The position numbers and the translations under genes are program-made. Source: Cyanophora paradoxa (Eukaryota > Glaucocystophyceae > Cyanophorales > Cyanophoraceae). From it: 64,000 nucleotides of DNA. The stretch lies in NCBI GenBank assembly GCA_004431415.1, contig QPMI01000066.1, positions 186,001 to 250,000 of the forward strand, in the 5' to 3' direction. Positions 1 to 10,872 of this stretch are shown here, piece by piece (positions within the stretch are counted from its first letter, which is position 1; the number at the start of each line of letters is the position of its first letter). The notes beneath the pieces are model-generated. The model saw only the letters and a list, made by a program, of their open reading frames with translations, was not told the DNA's origin and did not search any database.

Positions 1-309
1 GCTTGAGCAGAACAAGGTCCGCAGCGCTCTTTGAAGCTTAAAGCTAAAAGCTTAAAGCTACAAGCTTCCTAGCGGGGCCTTCTTCTTATTTGGATTGCGC
101 TCGACGCATCACGCTTAGAGCTTCCTAGAGCGCGATAGGGGCGGGGTGGGACGCTCGCGGCCTCCCGGCGCGGCCTCCAACGCGATCCCGACGGCGACGC
201 TCGCTCTCCCGTTCCCCGCGCGGCCTAAGCTCTAGGATCTAGCAGGCTTTGCAGCGGGATCCAGTAGGATCTCGCATGTAGGTTTTCCGCTCGCTCACCC
301 GTACCCCCC
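1..309. other. Upstream stretch without a recognised exon
   Basis: The first ~60 bases hold short AT-richer repeats of the AAGCTTAAAGC type. The rest is GC-rich with no convincing coding exon. It may be an intron or the 5' region of the membrane-protein gene that follows. Confidence 0.4.
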
Positions 310-3300
310 CCCCCTCAGGTCTGGCGCGCCCTTCGCGCCGGAGGCGCCGGCGTCGTCGTGCGCGCCCGCGTACCCCCCCCTCGTCCTCCTGTCCCCCCCC
401 TGACGCCCGCCCGCGCCCCGCAGAGCGTGTTCGGGGTGGGCGGCCTCTTTTCCTTCCGCCCCGCCCCGCCTGGCGCGCCGCGGCTGAGTGTGCCCCCCCC
501 CCCCCCCCCCCTCCCCGCTTCGTTCGCAGCACATCTCGTTCATCGCGTCGACGACGTACGTGGGGGGCGCCTCGGACGGGTACTCGGCCCTCGGCGACGC
601 CCTCAGTGCGCCCCGCCTTTCCGCCCCCTCCCCCGTTCCGCTTCGCCCGCCTCGCTTCGCGCCCTGGACGCCTCCGCTTCGGACGCCGGCTGACGCCGCC
701 TGCTCTTCCCCTCAGACTGGGCGCTGATGCGGCCGACGGACGCGCCGTGGGTCAAGCCCCGCACCGAGAGGACCCGCACCGTCACCATCGTCGACGCGGT
801 GAGTGGGCCCGCCAGATCGTACAAAAGAGATCCCACTGGAAGTTCCATGCTCGCCGCTCCGCTCGCCCGCTCGCGTCGCTTGACGGCCGCCGCCCGTGCG
901 CGCGCAGGACGGCTTCATCGTGTCGCGGGAGACGGTCAAGCTGGCGGCGGCGGCGCGGCGGCACCTGCTCCAGGGCAACGGCACGGCGGCCGCGGCGACG
1001 CCGCCGGCGCTGGCGGACCCCTCGGTCTTCAAGCAGCCCTTCACGGTCACGCAGCTCGAGACGGTGGTGAACCTCAAGACCTACGAGGACAAGGTACCCC
1101 CCCCTTCCCCTCCCCCCCGCCCGGCCGCCCGCCCTCTTTCCAGGGCGCCCCTCCTGACGGCGCCGCGCCCGTCCCCGCCCCGCCCGCGCAGGTCTTCGAC
1201 GACCTCACCACCGTCCTCTTCTGGACCACGGTGCGCGGAGCCGGGCCCCTTAGAAGCGGTGGAAGGAGAAGAAGAAGCAGCAGTGGGCCGGCCGGCGGCC
1301 GGCCGGCTCACGGACGCCCACGCACTAGATCCCCCTTAGAAGGCCCCTTAGAAGCAGTAGAAGAACTCGGCCCCTAGGACGCCCTAGGCTGACGCGCGGA
1401 ACTAGGCCCCTTAGAAGCAGTAGAAGAAGCAGATCCCGTCACGCTGACAAGCGGGCGCCGGGCTGGGGGGCCCCCCTCGGCGGCCAACGGCCGGCTCACG
1501 GGCGCCCGCGCCCTAGAGTCTACCTAGTAGCGAGAGTCCTACATCGCGCCGGGCCGCTGACAGGGGTGACCCCGCCAGATCGTGCTGGTGTTCATCCAGA
1601 CGCTGCGGGCCCTCGCGTACCTGCTCTGCCGGAAAGTCTTCGCCAAGTACACGGGGGGCCAGGTCCCCCACACCTTCGTGCGCCCCGCCCCTCCCTCCCC
1701 TTCCCTTTATGGTGTGGGCGCGCGGCCCGGGGGAGGGGGAGAGGCCACAAAGAGCTTGGGGGGGGGGGGGGGGGGGGGGGGGGGAGGTCCCTTCCCTTCC
1801 TATCCTCATAAAGAAAGGAGAGGTCGTAAAGGTCCCCCGCACCTTCGCGCGCGCCCCCTTCCTCCCCTCCCTTCCCTTCCCTTTCTATCCTTTGTGACCC
1901 CTCCCCCGCGCAGCTCTTCCCGAACATCGAGCTGGAGTTCGTGCAGATCATCATCCCGGGGCTCACGCTCCACGCCGCCCTCGTCCTCTCCCGCGGCCAG
2001 GAGTGGCACCGCGCCATCGCAGGCCTCGTCCTCGTGCGCACCTCGCCCCTCGCCCGCCGAACCAGATCCCAGCGCCCCTTGTTGGACCAGCTGAGCTTAG
2101 CGTGGCTTATTTATAATCCTAACCTAGCACTCTTAATTGTACTAGCGCTCTGTCCTAGCGTCCTAGCTTCCTAGCGCCATCGCAGGCCTCGTCCTCGTGC
2201 GCCCTCGCACCTTGCGCGAGAGTTACTTACTACGAGGAGCGCTATCATCTAATCAGGCTAGAATAACTAAGCCAACTAAGCGCCGGGAATCAGGCCAATT
2301 AAGCTAACTAAGCTTCCCCATGAGCCCTTGATTAGTACTCTTGATCGCTGTTCTGAGCTTCGGCGCCGCGCCGCAGGCGCTCATCCCGATCCTCTTCATC
2401 GTATCCTCGTGGATCGTCCTCAAGTGGGGCATCGCCCAGCGCCTCTTCATCGTCTTCATCGTGCGCCGTACCCCCCCCCCCCCCCCCCCCCGCCCTCCTC
2501 TTCCGCCCCCTCGAGCCGGCCCCTTCCTCCCTTCTCGGCTCGCAGCCGCGCTGGCGGCTGCAGGAGATCGCGAAGGAGATCGCCGACGAGGAGGCGGCGC
2601 TCGACGCGGAGGCCGACGAGGCGCGTACCCCCCCCCTCAGCTCACCTGAGCTGAGCCCGGCTCACCTGAGCGGCGGCAGGTGGCTCGGACGGCGTCGGGG
2701 AACTACAAGGGGCAGCCGGCGCCGGCGCCCGGGCGCCGGACCTCGGCGACGGCGGCCGAAGGGATCATCCCGGGCCTCCTCGCGAGCTCGCGCAACAACC
2801 ACGGGCGCCGCCGCTCGTACCCCCGCTCCGGCTCCGTCGGCAGCACGGGCGAGGCGGACGCGGCGGCGGCGGCGGCGCTGGCGGAGGGCGCCGCGCCGGC
2901 GACGCCCGCGGCGAACGGGAGGCTCCTGCGGTCGGACTCGGTGGCGGGGGCCCTGGCGCAGCGCTCGGCCTCGAAGCGGGACCTTGGCAAGGGAGTCGGC
3001 GGCGGCGGCGGGCAGGGGAACCCGGTGGTCGTGGCGGCGGGGCCGGCCCCGGACGCGATGCTCGACTCGGACAGCGACGTCACGTTCGACAGCGAGGGGC
3101 GGCCCCAGCGCCGCTCCTGGCTCGGCCGCCTCTGGTTCCGCTGGCTCCGCTTCGAGAAGAAGTGCGTCCGCGGCGAGTGGCACCGGTGCGCCTACCCCCC
3201 TTCCCCCCCCCCCCCCCCCCTTCTGCCCCGACGGACGGGGGCGTGGCGGGGGGTGCAGGACCAAGTTCGACCGCGGCTTCTACTCGTACCGCTTCACCCC

Positions 3301-4897
3301 CCTCTACGAGAACTTCGCGTACTCCCGCTTCGTGCGTCCGTACCCCCTGCTTTGCCCCCCCCCCCCCTCGAGCCTTTTTTCAGGCCTACTTCGGAGCCGT
3401 TCTGGACGCCCTAAAGAAGTTCTCCGTCTGCCTGGTCCTCGGTGCGTGTGATCGAACGAAGTTCCTCGCGTACCCCGTACCCCCCTCCTCCCAACGCTTC
3501 GTTCGCAGGGCTGTTCGCGTACGACGCGGACAGCGACCCCCGGGTGCAGACGAACGAGATCATCATCCTCATCACGTTCACCTTCGCGCACGTCCTCTAC
3601 CTGCTCGTCTGCCAGCCCTACGTCGACCGGTACCCCCCCTCCCTGTACTATGCTCTGCCTCTCTCTGAGCTCCGGTCCGCCTCGGCGCAGGATCGAGAAC
3701 TGGGTGCAGACGTTCGCGGGGTGCATGGAGGGCGCCGTCTTCGTCGTCATGATCTACGCAGCCCGCGGCGACAACTCCGACGTGCGCCCGCCGGGCCGGC
3801 GCGGGCCGGGCCCCTCGCGAGACGCGTCGGGAACCCTGCTAGATCCTGTTTGATCCTACTCGAAAACCCACTAGGCCCTAGATGCTCTTAGAAACCCAAC
3901 TTGATCCTATCATTAGGAACCTCGCTAGAGACCCCGCTTGTCCGAAAGCTTTTGAGAACAGCCCACCGCCGTCCGCCGCCCCCGCCCTCGCCCCTGGGCT
4001 GACCACCACCCGACTCGCCCGACTCCGCACGCAGCGGCTGAAAACCTACTAGGCCCTAGATGCTTTTAGAACTCGTTAGCCTCTCTTCTGGGCTGACCGC
4101 CCGACTCGCCCGACTCCGCACTCCGCAGCGGCTGACGAACGCGCTCTTCGCGATCTCGATCGTGATGACGGTCTGCCTCGTCGTCAACCAGCTCCGCGCC
4201 CTGCGCGACATCGTCTCCGTGCGCCTTGCCCGCCCCCCCCGGGCCCAGTGCGGTTTGAATACTGTTAGGCCGTGATATAATTAGGTTTTAAACCGAAGTA
4301 GATCATACTTATCCGAGCCTCCTTGTGTGCGTCGGGGCGGCTCGGGTCGCTGAGCCCCGCCGCAGAAAGTGTGGGGCGGCCTGCGGGCCGCGAAGCGGAG
4401 CACGGTGGCCCGCACGCTCTCGCGCAAGGTCAGCCGCAAGCCCAGCACCCGATCCGGCCGCGGCGTGCGCACGCTTCTCTTCCCCCTACACTTCGCTACG
4501 CGTCGCTACGCGTCGCGTGCGACGCTCACGCTGCCGCGCGCAGAGCGCCGGCGGGTCCATGCGCGGGCCGGCGCCGCCCGCGCCGGCATCGCTGGAGCTG
4601 CGGCCGCTGCCGGCGCCGCCGGCGCCGCCCTCGCCGCTGGTGGGGCCGCGCGGGGGCCCGCCGCTCTCCTTCCAGGACCGGCTCGACGCCGTCGCCGACG
4701 CGGCGGAGACGCCGCCGCCGCTGCGGCGCGCCCCGCCGCGCCTCTTCAAGACGGAGGAAGAAGTCCTTCAGATGCGCTTCGGGGACGGCGAGGCGCCGCC
4801 CCTCGCGGCGCCCCCCGAGGGGCCCGAGGCCGAGGATGACGACGGCGAGGGCCTGGGCATGGGGCCCGACGGCGTCCCACTCCTCCCCTCGAACTAA
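310..4897 (+). CDS. Multi-pass membrane protein with TRP-like C-terminal half (5' partial)
   Basis: About 17 short exons can be followed, including 530-605, 716-798, 908-1093, 1192-1230, 1579-1662, 1914-2033, 2377-2460, 2546 to about 2624, 2680-3185, 3259-3331, 3384-3441, 3509-3629, 3691-3781, 4129-4218, 4366-4464 and 4544-4897 (TAA). Introns start GTGCG or GTACCCC and end CAG, and phases join cleanly. Hydrophobic segments lie in the exons at 1.58, 1.91, 2.38, 3.38, 3.51, 3.69 and 4.13 kb (for example IIILITFTFAHVLYLLVC and FAISIVMTVCLVV). A Ser/Ala-rich hydrophilic loop (2.68-3.18 kb) splits them, and the tail is Pro/acidic. The layout, with a conserved Tyr/Phe-rich stretch (FDRGFYSYRFTPLYENFAYS) before a cluster of helices, resembles protist TRP-like channel proteins; this is inference and a transporter is possible. 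No start ATG is evident, so the N-terminus probably lies upstream. Weaker candidate exons lie near 320-357 and from 423. One junction (2624/2680) needs either a GC-AG intron or another acceptor. Confidence 0.55.
1247..1530 (+). repeat. Diverged tandem duplication inside an intron
   Basis: The long intron of the membrane-protein gene between the exons at 1230 and 1579 contains several copies of a CCCCTTAGAAGCAGTAGAAG-type motif (near 1247, 1342 and 1400). It also has two copies of a CGGCTCACGGRCGCCC...CTAG block (near 1307 and 1493). This looks like an internal tandem duplication of intron sequence. Confidence 0.6.
1758..1784 (+). repeat. 27-base G homopolymer in an intron
   Basis: Uninterrupted G run inside the membrane-protein gene intron between exons 1662 and 1914. 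It is an assembly-sensitive homopolymer. Confidence 0.9.
3871..4140 (+). repeat. Intronic duplication that includes the 3' splice-site region
   Basis: In the intron between exons 3691-3781 and 4129-4218, the block CACTAGGCCCTAGATGCTCT occurs near 3871 and again, slightly changed, near 4049. A second block, GGCTGACC...CCCGACTCGCCCGACTCCGCA followed by GCAGCGGCTGA, occurs near 3997-4045 and again near 4091-4137. The downstream copy carries the acceptor that opens the next exon. The upstream copy is a decoy CAG whose reading frame (CGG CTG AAA ACC TAC TAG) stops at once. Confidence 0.65.
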
Positions 4898-5309
4898 CTA
4901 GCCGGCCATGGCACATGCACATGCACAGCAGCCCAGCTCGCGCGCGCGCGTGCGCAGGCCGCAATAGAGCTAGCTAGCTATAGCCTTCAGATTGCGAAGT
5001 CGCTTTCCTTTCACCTGCCCCGCATCGCCCGAAGGTAGCTTATCGTCATTGCCGCCATATATACGCAGTACTAGTCCGCGCTTATGTATTCGTAATCAGT
5101 TTAACTTGCGCGTGCTTAAGTTTAGCAATGATACCACAAATTCACATTGCCCGGCCACTAAATGCTATGTAAAGGCACTAGTACTTATTATTATCGCCAA
5201 ATGGAGAGACGATAACTGGGGGAGACAATAACCTTACAAGCTGAGAATTCGAATTACGAAGTACCCATCATCGAGCCTAAATTAATAGAATTCGATATTC
5301 GAATATATA
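4898..5309. other. Intergenic, AT-richer
   Basis: This is the 3' flank of the membrane-protein gene. It has a purine/pyrimidine run near 4910-4975 (ACATGCACATGCAC and GCGCGCGCG) followed by AT-rich DNA with TATATA and GAATTC-type palindromes. No gene is recognised. Confidence 0.5.
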
Positions 5310-5792
5310 TTGAGTCACAGCTGCAGCTTGCGTTTCGCCCCTCCTCTTATACTGCCGATTCCGAGTCTGCACCCGAGCTCTGCCCCTTTCCTCGTGTCGT
5401 CCCCAGTTCCTCAGATTAGTCTTCAGCCGTCCATTGTTTTACCAACTCTACAATCTCGATTCCGTTTAGACACTCCGCCAGCTTCGACTTTCCCCTCTAG
5501 TGGTGTCCTACGTTTCGCCTCTCCTACTGTTCTACCGCCTTTGCCTCCTGCGACTACGTCTTCTAGTTCTGCTGTTAGCTCTGTCTTGTCGTCTTCGTCT
5601 AGATCTTCGTCTTCGACTGTAGTTCCTCGTGCTCGTTCTCCTTATTTGCTGCGTCCCCGTGCTCCTCGTCGTTCTAGTGTGACTAGTACTTCTGCATCGA
5701 CGCCCTTGAGCTCTTCTACTCCTTCTCCTCGTGCTCGTTCTCCTTATCTTTTGCGTTCTTCTGATCGTGTCCTTTCTCGTGATCCCTCTTGA
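5310..5792 (+). CDS. Serine/proline-rich low-complexity ORF, doubtful gene
   Basis: The 160-residue ORF is mostly Ser, Pro, Arg and Thr, and repeats the peptide RARSPYLLR twice (near 5635 and 5733). Its base composition is far less GC-rich than the surrounding genes (TCT/TCG-rich codons). No intron with the local GTGCG or GTACCCC donor is seen in it. No domain is recognised. It could be the remnant of a transposon gag-like protein or simply a pyrimidine-rich repeat that happens to be open. I list it because it is the only sizeable ORF in this intergenic region. Confidence 0.2.
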   Translation: MSHSCSLRFAPPLILPIPSLHPSSAPFLVSSPVPQISLQPSIVLPTLQSRFRLDTPPASTFPSSGVLRFASPTVLPPLPPATTSSSSAVSSVLSSSSRSSSSTVVPRARSPYLLRPRAPRRSSVTSTSASTPLSSSTPSPRARSPYLLRSSDRVLSRDPS

Positions 5793-5864
5793 TTCTGTAT
5801 ATATTTTGTGCTAGTTTACTGTATCTTTGATTTGTGATTGCTTTGTTGTCTTTAATATCACTAC

Positions 5865-5968
5865 CTACGGGGGGTTCGCCCCACCGTAGTCTCTCAAAAA
5901 AAAATGCAGAATATGAGTCACATAATAATTGCAAGGGGGGAAAGAAGACCGAAGGTCTTCCCCCCTTG
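5865..5968 (+). other. Two adjacent strong hairpins
   Basis: Near 5867-5892 a 10-bp stem (CTACGGGGGG pairing with CCCC-A-CCGTAG, one bulged A) closes a TTCG tetraloop. About 40 bases later, near 5931-5967, GAAGACC and GGTCTTC form a 7-bp stem around a GAA loop, extended by a G-run/C-run stem (CAAGGGGG with CCCCCTTG) around a short purine bulge. An A9 run lies between the two. They could be transcript 3'-end structures, part of a mobile element or organelle-derived DNA; function is unknown. Confidence 0.55.
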
Positions 5969-6185
5969 CTTCCCGTTCCCTCGCTTCAGCCAAAAGTTTT
6001 CTATGAGGCCGTTTTCGAGGTCCAGTTTGCAACGAAAATGTGCCGTTATTCGCGATCTGATTGGCTCGGTGGACCGGTCAGCTTTCGAGCTCGCGAGAGC
6101 TCTCTCGAACTCGCGAGAAGTGGTCTGAGAGGGGAAAACCAATTTTTCACTACCTTCGGGCTCTTCCTTCCGCGGTTCTGCATGG

Positions 6186-6442
6186 AACCAGTTCTCCCTA
6201 TATATATAGCTAGCTGTCTCCTCTAGATTTCGAATTCGGCTTCCTCGCAGTGCGTCGCGTACGCCTTGGGAACCAGTTCTCCCTAGCTGTCTCCTCTAGA
6301 TTTCGGCTTCGTCGCAGAGCGTCGCGTACGCCTTGCTCTTCGTTGCGCGGTTCTGCATACAACCACAGTGCGTGTGTACTTCCTAGCTGTCTCCTCTAGA
6401 TTTCCGCTTCGTATTCCTTGCAGTGCGCCGCGTACGCCGCAC
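6186..6442 (+). repeat. Three diverged tandem copies of a ~70-90 bp unit
   Basis: Each unit contains the core CTAGCTGTCTCCTCTAGATTT followed by a CGCAGNGCGTCGCGTACGCC-like segment, at about 6186-6270, 6271-6355 and 6360-6442. Units 1 and 2 also share AACCAGTTCTCCCT. No gene overlaps them. Confidence 0.75.
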
Positions 6443-7615
6443 GGTATCCGTGCCGCCTGGACTACTTTTGACTGCACCGCTGCCTATAGCTAGCTGCCGC
6501 AGTGCGCCGTTGATCGCAGCCGAGGACGCCAGGCCGTCCAGACTGTCATCTCTTGCTGCGCCGAATACGTCTGCGAAATCGAGTTTATACCGCAGTTTTG
6601 CGTGCGCCGCTGCCCGCAGCCGAGCACGCTGGCCGCGGCCCGGCCCGGCGCTTTTGTTGCGCTTGCGCGCGGTTGCCACTCCGCTGCACGGCTTCTCCGA
6701 CTGGCGGCGGTGCTTGCTTCCGGCTACTAGGCTAGCAGCTTCGCGAGATTGCGCACTAGATGGGGCGGCGATCTAGATCTGCAGCCGCTTCTGTGCCCGG
6801 AGATACAGTGCGCTCAATCTGGCCGTTCATTCAGGCTTTTCTTTATTCGGTTAGATCGCAGCCTCTGCATAACTTAGTAACAGCCCTTTTCTACTCTTTA
6901 CAATCATATATAATCTGTCTCTATCTTTACTACTTCAACCAGCCGCGCGCGCTGGGCCGGGGTCGATCTACATCTGCCCCGTGCATGTTCGTGCCACTAC
7001 TACTCTTTCATTAGATCCAGATTCCCCCCTTGCACCCCCGGCGCGCCAAAACGCGGCCGGGCCACTAGTTATAAACCAATGAGAGCAATATATGCTGGAT
7101 GATGATCCGGAAATCTATTTGCAATACGGTACCTATTTACAAAAAGAATACTAGCTTACGTACTAGTACTAGAACTACACGCGCACTGTAGCGCGGATCG
7201 GCCCTGGCGGACAAACCCTACAAAGTAATTGGAGAAGGATAGTATGCACTATTTTAAAGCTCTCCAAGATGCACGGCATTGCGTATATGATACACGGCAC
7301 GGCGAATTACATGGGCCCTCGACATGTCACAGTGTCGAATGATACAGATGGCCCTTCGGCATATAGACTTATTTACAGTTCTGCCAGGCTGCCGGAAATT
7401 TAAAGCTAATGAAAGAAGCGCGAGCAAATGTTGCAAAGTCAGAAATCGATAGAATGGGGAGATCGAGAAAGGACACTGTGGCCATGGCAATAGTAACGGC
7501 AAGGGGAAATGATCAAGATGCAAGCTACTTTTGAAATTTGCACGAAAAATCGGAATACGAGTCGGTGACCTTGATGATGCATACATGTACATATCAATGA
7601 TACTCTTCATGCGTT
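6443..7615. other. Intergenic, no gene recognised
   Basis: The left part (to about 6780) is GC-rich with stacked short ORFs on both strands but no exon pattern. The right part is AT-rich and non-coding in appearance. Confidence 0.45.
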
Positions 7616-9135
7616 TTAAATCGTAGAAAGCTTCGGCGGACGGGGGTGAAGGGCGGCGTTGGCGGCGGCGAGCCTGCGCATTTGGATGACGCCGTCGGAG
7701 CAGCCGTGCCACGAGCTACGGGCGCGCTGGAACTGGGGGGTCGCCGCGTTGGGGTGCCTCGAGTCCCGCGGGGAAAGCGAAGGTTGCCACGCGGGGGCGG
7801 AAGCGACGGCGGCGGAGGGGGCGGCAGCTGCGGGAGCGGCGGGGACGGCTCCGCTGGCAGCCGCGTCCTTGGCCGCAAACGAGGTGCGGATGCGAACGAC
7901 CGCGCCAAGGGCGGCGCCCAAGGGGACCTGCTGCCAGGCGCGGAGAGGACGACGGATGCTCCGCACAGATGGGTCGAATTCGGCCGAGTCCGTGATAGCC
8001 TCGACAATCGCCCAAAGAAACTCAGCGACCGGTCTCCCCCCGCATGCAGGAAGCACACCTAATGAACAGACAATGAGGATTGATATACAGAAGTCAAAAT
8101 TGTCGTACAAATTCGACAAGCATCGCACATTTGACGGCGAGGCTGATCATGGACGTCGTAAAGCCCGAGAGAGAGATCGCTTCGCCGCCGCCGCAATCGG
8201 TGGCCCAGTCGTGCTGTGCGATGGCTGCTGCTTCGGTCTCGTTGAACGTTGTCCGGAGGCAGCGGTAGAGAGAAGCTGCGCACGTACGCGTGCACGCGCA
8301 ACTTTGAATATCAGTGCTTCGAATTCGGCCAAATGTAATTCCATGGCGACGTGCAATCATATATATCTGACGACAGATTGAAAAAGCAGTTACCGTGGAG
8401 GCGGCAGTATTGTTCCTTTGATAACACGCTCCTTGGCGTCGATCCGAGCACGGAAGCGGATGCTGAAGGCGATTTCACCGCGTCCCAAAGCTGCAAGGCG
8501 ACACTCAGAAATATTCTGATCAGAGAGATGAGGTACAAGCTCTCAAAAGCTCCCAATTTAGTCAAATGAAAGTCAAAGTCGACAAAACGCACGATCGACA
8601 ATGGCTTTTGAATGAGATGTTCGTCCGATCCAGAGTGCATGTGGTTGCAGTCGGCGCTTGCAATCGGAGGTGTGCACGTGTCCACGGCAGGAGCAGGCCG
8701 GGCTCGAGCAGCCCGCGGGCCTTCACGGCCACAGAAGGGCTTCGTTGAAGAATTCGAAGGTCTAGGCCTGGGCGCGCCAGCTGCGCATGCATATGCATGC
8801 GCAGCCGCAGGCGTCACGACCATCAGCATAGGTGCCACCGGTGGCGCCGAAGGCTCCGCGCCGGCGACTCGAGCCAGGGGCTTGCAATTGGCAGCATCGA
8901 GCTCGACGCGTGCGGTGACTTGCGCTGCTGCCGCCGCCACCGCCGGCGGCGGGTGCAAGGCATGCGCAGGCGATTCTACTGGCCATACGGACGGAGTTCG
9001 GATTTCGAGCGAGCTTGAGGCGTATTTCTCCGCGGCCGCAAGCGCATTCGCCGCGCACGTGTGCGGCACGGGCCGTCGCCGGCCGAACTCCAGCATTGCC
9101 GAAATGCGGTCGAGCGGCCGCAGCGGGCTGCGCAT
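7616..9135 (-). CDS. Unknown protein, paralogue A (four exons)
   Basis: The modelled exons are 9135-8593, 8490-8394, 8275-8129 and 8058-7616. Donors are GTGCGT, GTAACT and GTGCGA, acceptors CAG/TAG, and the total is 1230 nt, an intact 409-residue frame. The N-terminal exon is Ala/Pro-rich and poorly conserved. The middle exons carry LWDAVKSP, YCRLH and CLRTTFNETEAAAIAQHDW, and the last exon begins with a PVAEFLWAIVEAIT helix and ends with SSWHGCSDGVIQMRRLAAAN. The DW..D.GG...F..S...LA spacing recalls an unnamed protist module seen in flagellar-type proteins; this is from memory and only suggestive. The copy at 39.6-41.0 kb has the same exon order and intron phases, which strongly supports the model. 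Confidence 0.7.
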
Positions 9136-9607
9136 GTTCGCTTTCCCGCTACGAAGCTATGAAGAACCGACCAGGAAGAAGAGAGAAGACAGGCCGGAAG
9201 CCACGATAAAGCTTGAAGAACGGAAGCCAGATCGCGACTCGGCATTGAGCGCAGTGAGTCTCAGAGTCTACCGCCAGACGGCGCCAGTTTACTGCCGGTA
9301 GTTCCGAAGTTCAACCGTTGAATTCGAACGCGTACGGCTCTCCGCTTCTCATATATATATCATAGTATATACCGTATATACATTGACTGCCGCGGACTCG
9401 GCGCGGAGACTGCGGCGGATCGGAGTCCCGGACTCCCGAGTCCCGGGCCTCCCGGCGACTCCCGGCCGAGTCCCGGCCCCCGGGACACTGCCATGACTGG
9501 CGGATCGGACGGCCACGGAGCTCGAGCGCAATTGCAAGCGGCTCGAGTCGAGCCGGACCCGGGACTCCGGCGCCGGACCGGCGGTCGGCTAGCGGAGCCT
9601 AGCCTGC

Positions 9608-9902
9608 CTACCGTGTAGCACTATAATACCGCGCCCACTTAATTACCGCGGTACCAAATTACCGCGCCGAGAATTTGTTAAAACGCGGTAATTTGGTACC
9701 GCGGTAATATGCTGCAGCCAAGTTGCTCCATACAGTACCCCCCACAATTACCGACCCAGACAAGCCTCAAATTTTCGAAACGCGGTAATTTGCAATTTGG
9801 TACCGCGGTATTTTGGCCATGGCCACCCTCGGGCCGGAGTTTTTAAATTAACGCGATAATTTATGCCGCGGTAACTTAGTAATTTAGTGCCACACGGTAG
9901 GT
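9608..9902. mobile_element. TA-flanked MITE, family 2, copy A
   Basis: The ends are inverted repeats: CCGTGTAGCACTA at 9611 and the complement of TAGTGCCACACGG ending near 9898. The dinucleotide TA lies immediately outside both ends. The interior consists of GCGGTAATTTGGTACCGCGGTAAT-type repeats. It is about 290 bp with no ORF. TA targets suggest a Tc1/mariner- or PIF-related non-autonomous element. A related copy lies at 42.4-42.7 kb. Confidence 0.7.
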
Positions 9903-10351
9903 CGATCGCGAGCCGCTTGACTCTTACTGAGTCTGTGACTCTACCGGTAAGTTGAATTTCGAAGTCGCTGCAGCCTGCAGCCTGCGCAGGCTGGCAGTGA
10001 GGCTGCAGCCTAACGTTAACTTACTAAGTCAGTAAATTAATGTATATTGTGAGCCGGCGCCTTTTTCGAAATAATTGATCATGAAGGAATCAAAGCCTTT
10101 CGAAAAGAAAATTCGGGAAACAACTTCGAAACTTTTCAAAAATGTTCGGGATTCATTTCCAGGCTCCGCGCCGAGTCCGCGCCGACTCCGCGGCCGAATC
10201 GATTGACTCGCGAGTCGCGACGTCGACTCCGAGTCGCGAGTCGCGAGACTCGCGACTCGGCGAGCTCCGGATCCGCCTCCGATCAGGGGCCCAGAGGCCC
10301 CAGGGCCCAGACAGCCTGAGACATGTACAGGGGGCCGGGCGGCCCGGGCCC

Positions 10352-10872
10352 CAGTGATGGGCACTTTATTAATAACGACTTTTATTAGTTAACTAATAAC
10401 TAATTAATAATACGTTATTAGTAAGGTCCCGGAACAGCCATTCTTATTAATAACGTTTATTAGTTTAGGGGGGTACTCATAGACACACCGTTTCTTGCAC
10501 TCTATGACGAATCTGTGCAAGCTAGAGCGATATAAAGCAGTTCTTTGCACGTCTAGAGACCTTCTGGGCACTTCTGCAGCTTGATATGATGCTCATAAGC
10601 TGATCAGACGGCAGCCCCAGACCATCCAGTACCCCCATGGTCGCACTTTGACCCTTTTATTCGACTCCCAACAGATATAGAAGGCCCTCGCAATATTAAG
10701 GCAGCTTATATAAGAGTGTTTAGCACCAGACACGCGCGGCAGCGCTCCTTCAACGCGTGGTTTCGCGCTTCTATGAGGAAGTAATTATTAATCTACTAAT
10801 AACTAATTATTAACTATTAATAATCATTCTTATAAAGCCCCATTTTTGGGTTTATTATTAATTCCATCACTG
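10352..10872 (+). mobile_element. hAT-type MITE, copy 1
   Basis: The element is 521 bp. It begins CAGTGATGGGCACTTTATTA and ends TATTATTAATTCCATCACTG, so the outer CAGTGATGG is an inverted terminal repeat. The 8 bases before it (10344-10351) and after it (10873-10880) are both CCGGGCCC, a perfect 8-bp target-site duplication as made by hAT transposases. The interior is AT-rich at the ends, has no long ORF, and must rely on a transposase elsewhere. Copy 2 at 41.8 kb has the same length and orientation. Confidence 0.9.

Noticed and set aside
10200-10340. Possible CRISPR-like repeats (GACTCGCGAGTC words)
   Set aside because: Irregular spacing, palindromic low-complexity DNA in a eukaryotic intergenic region.
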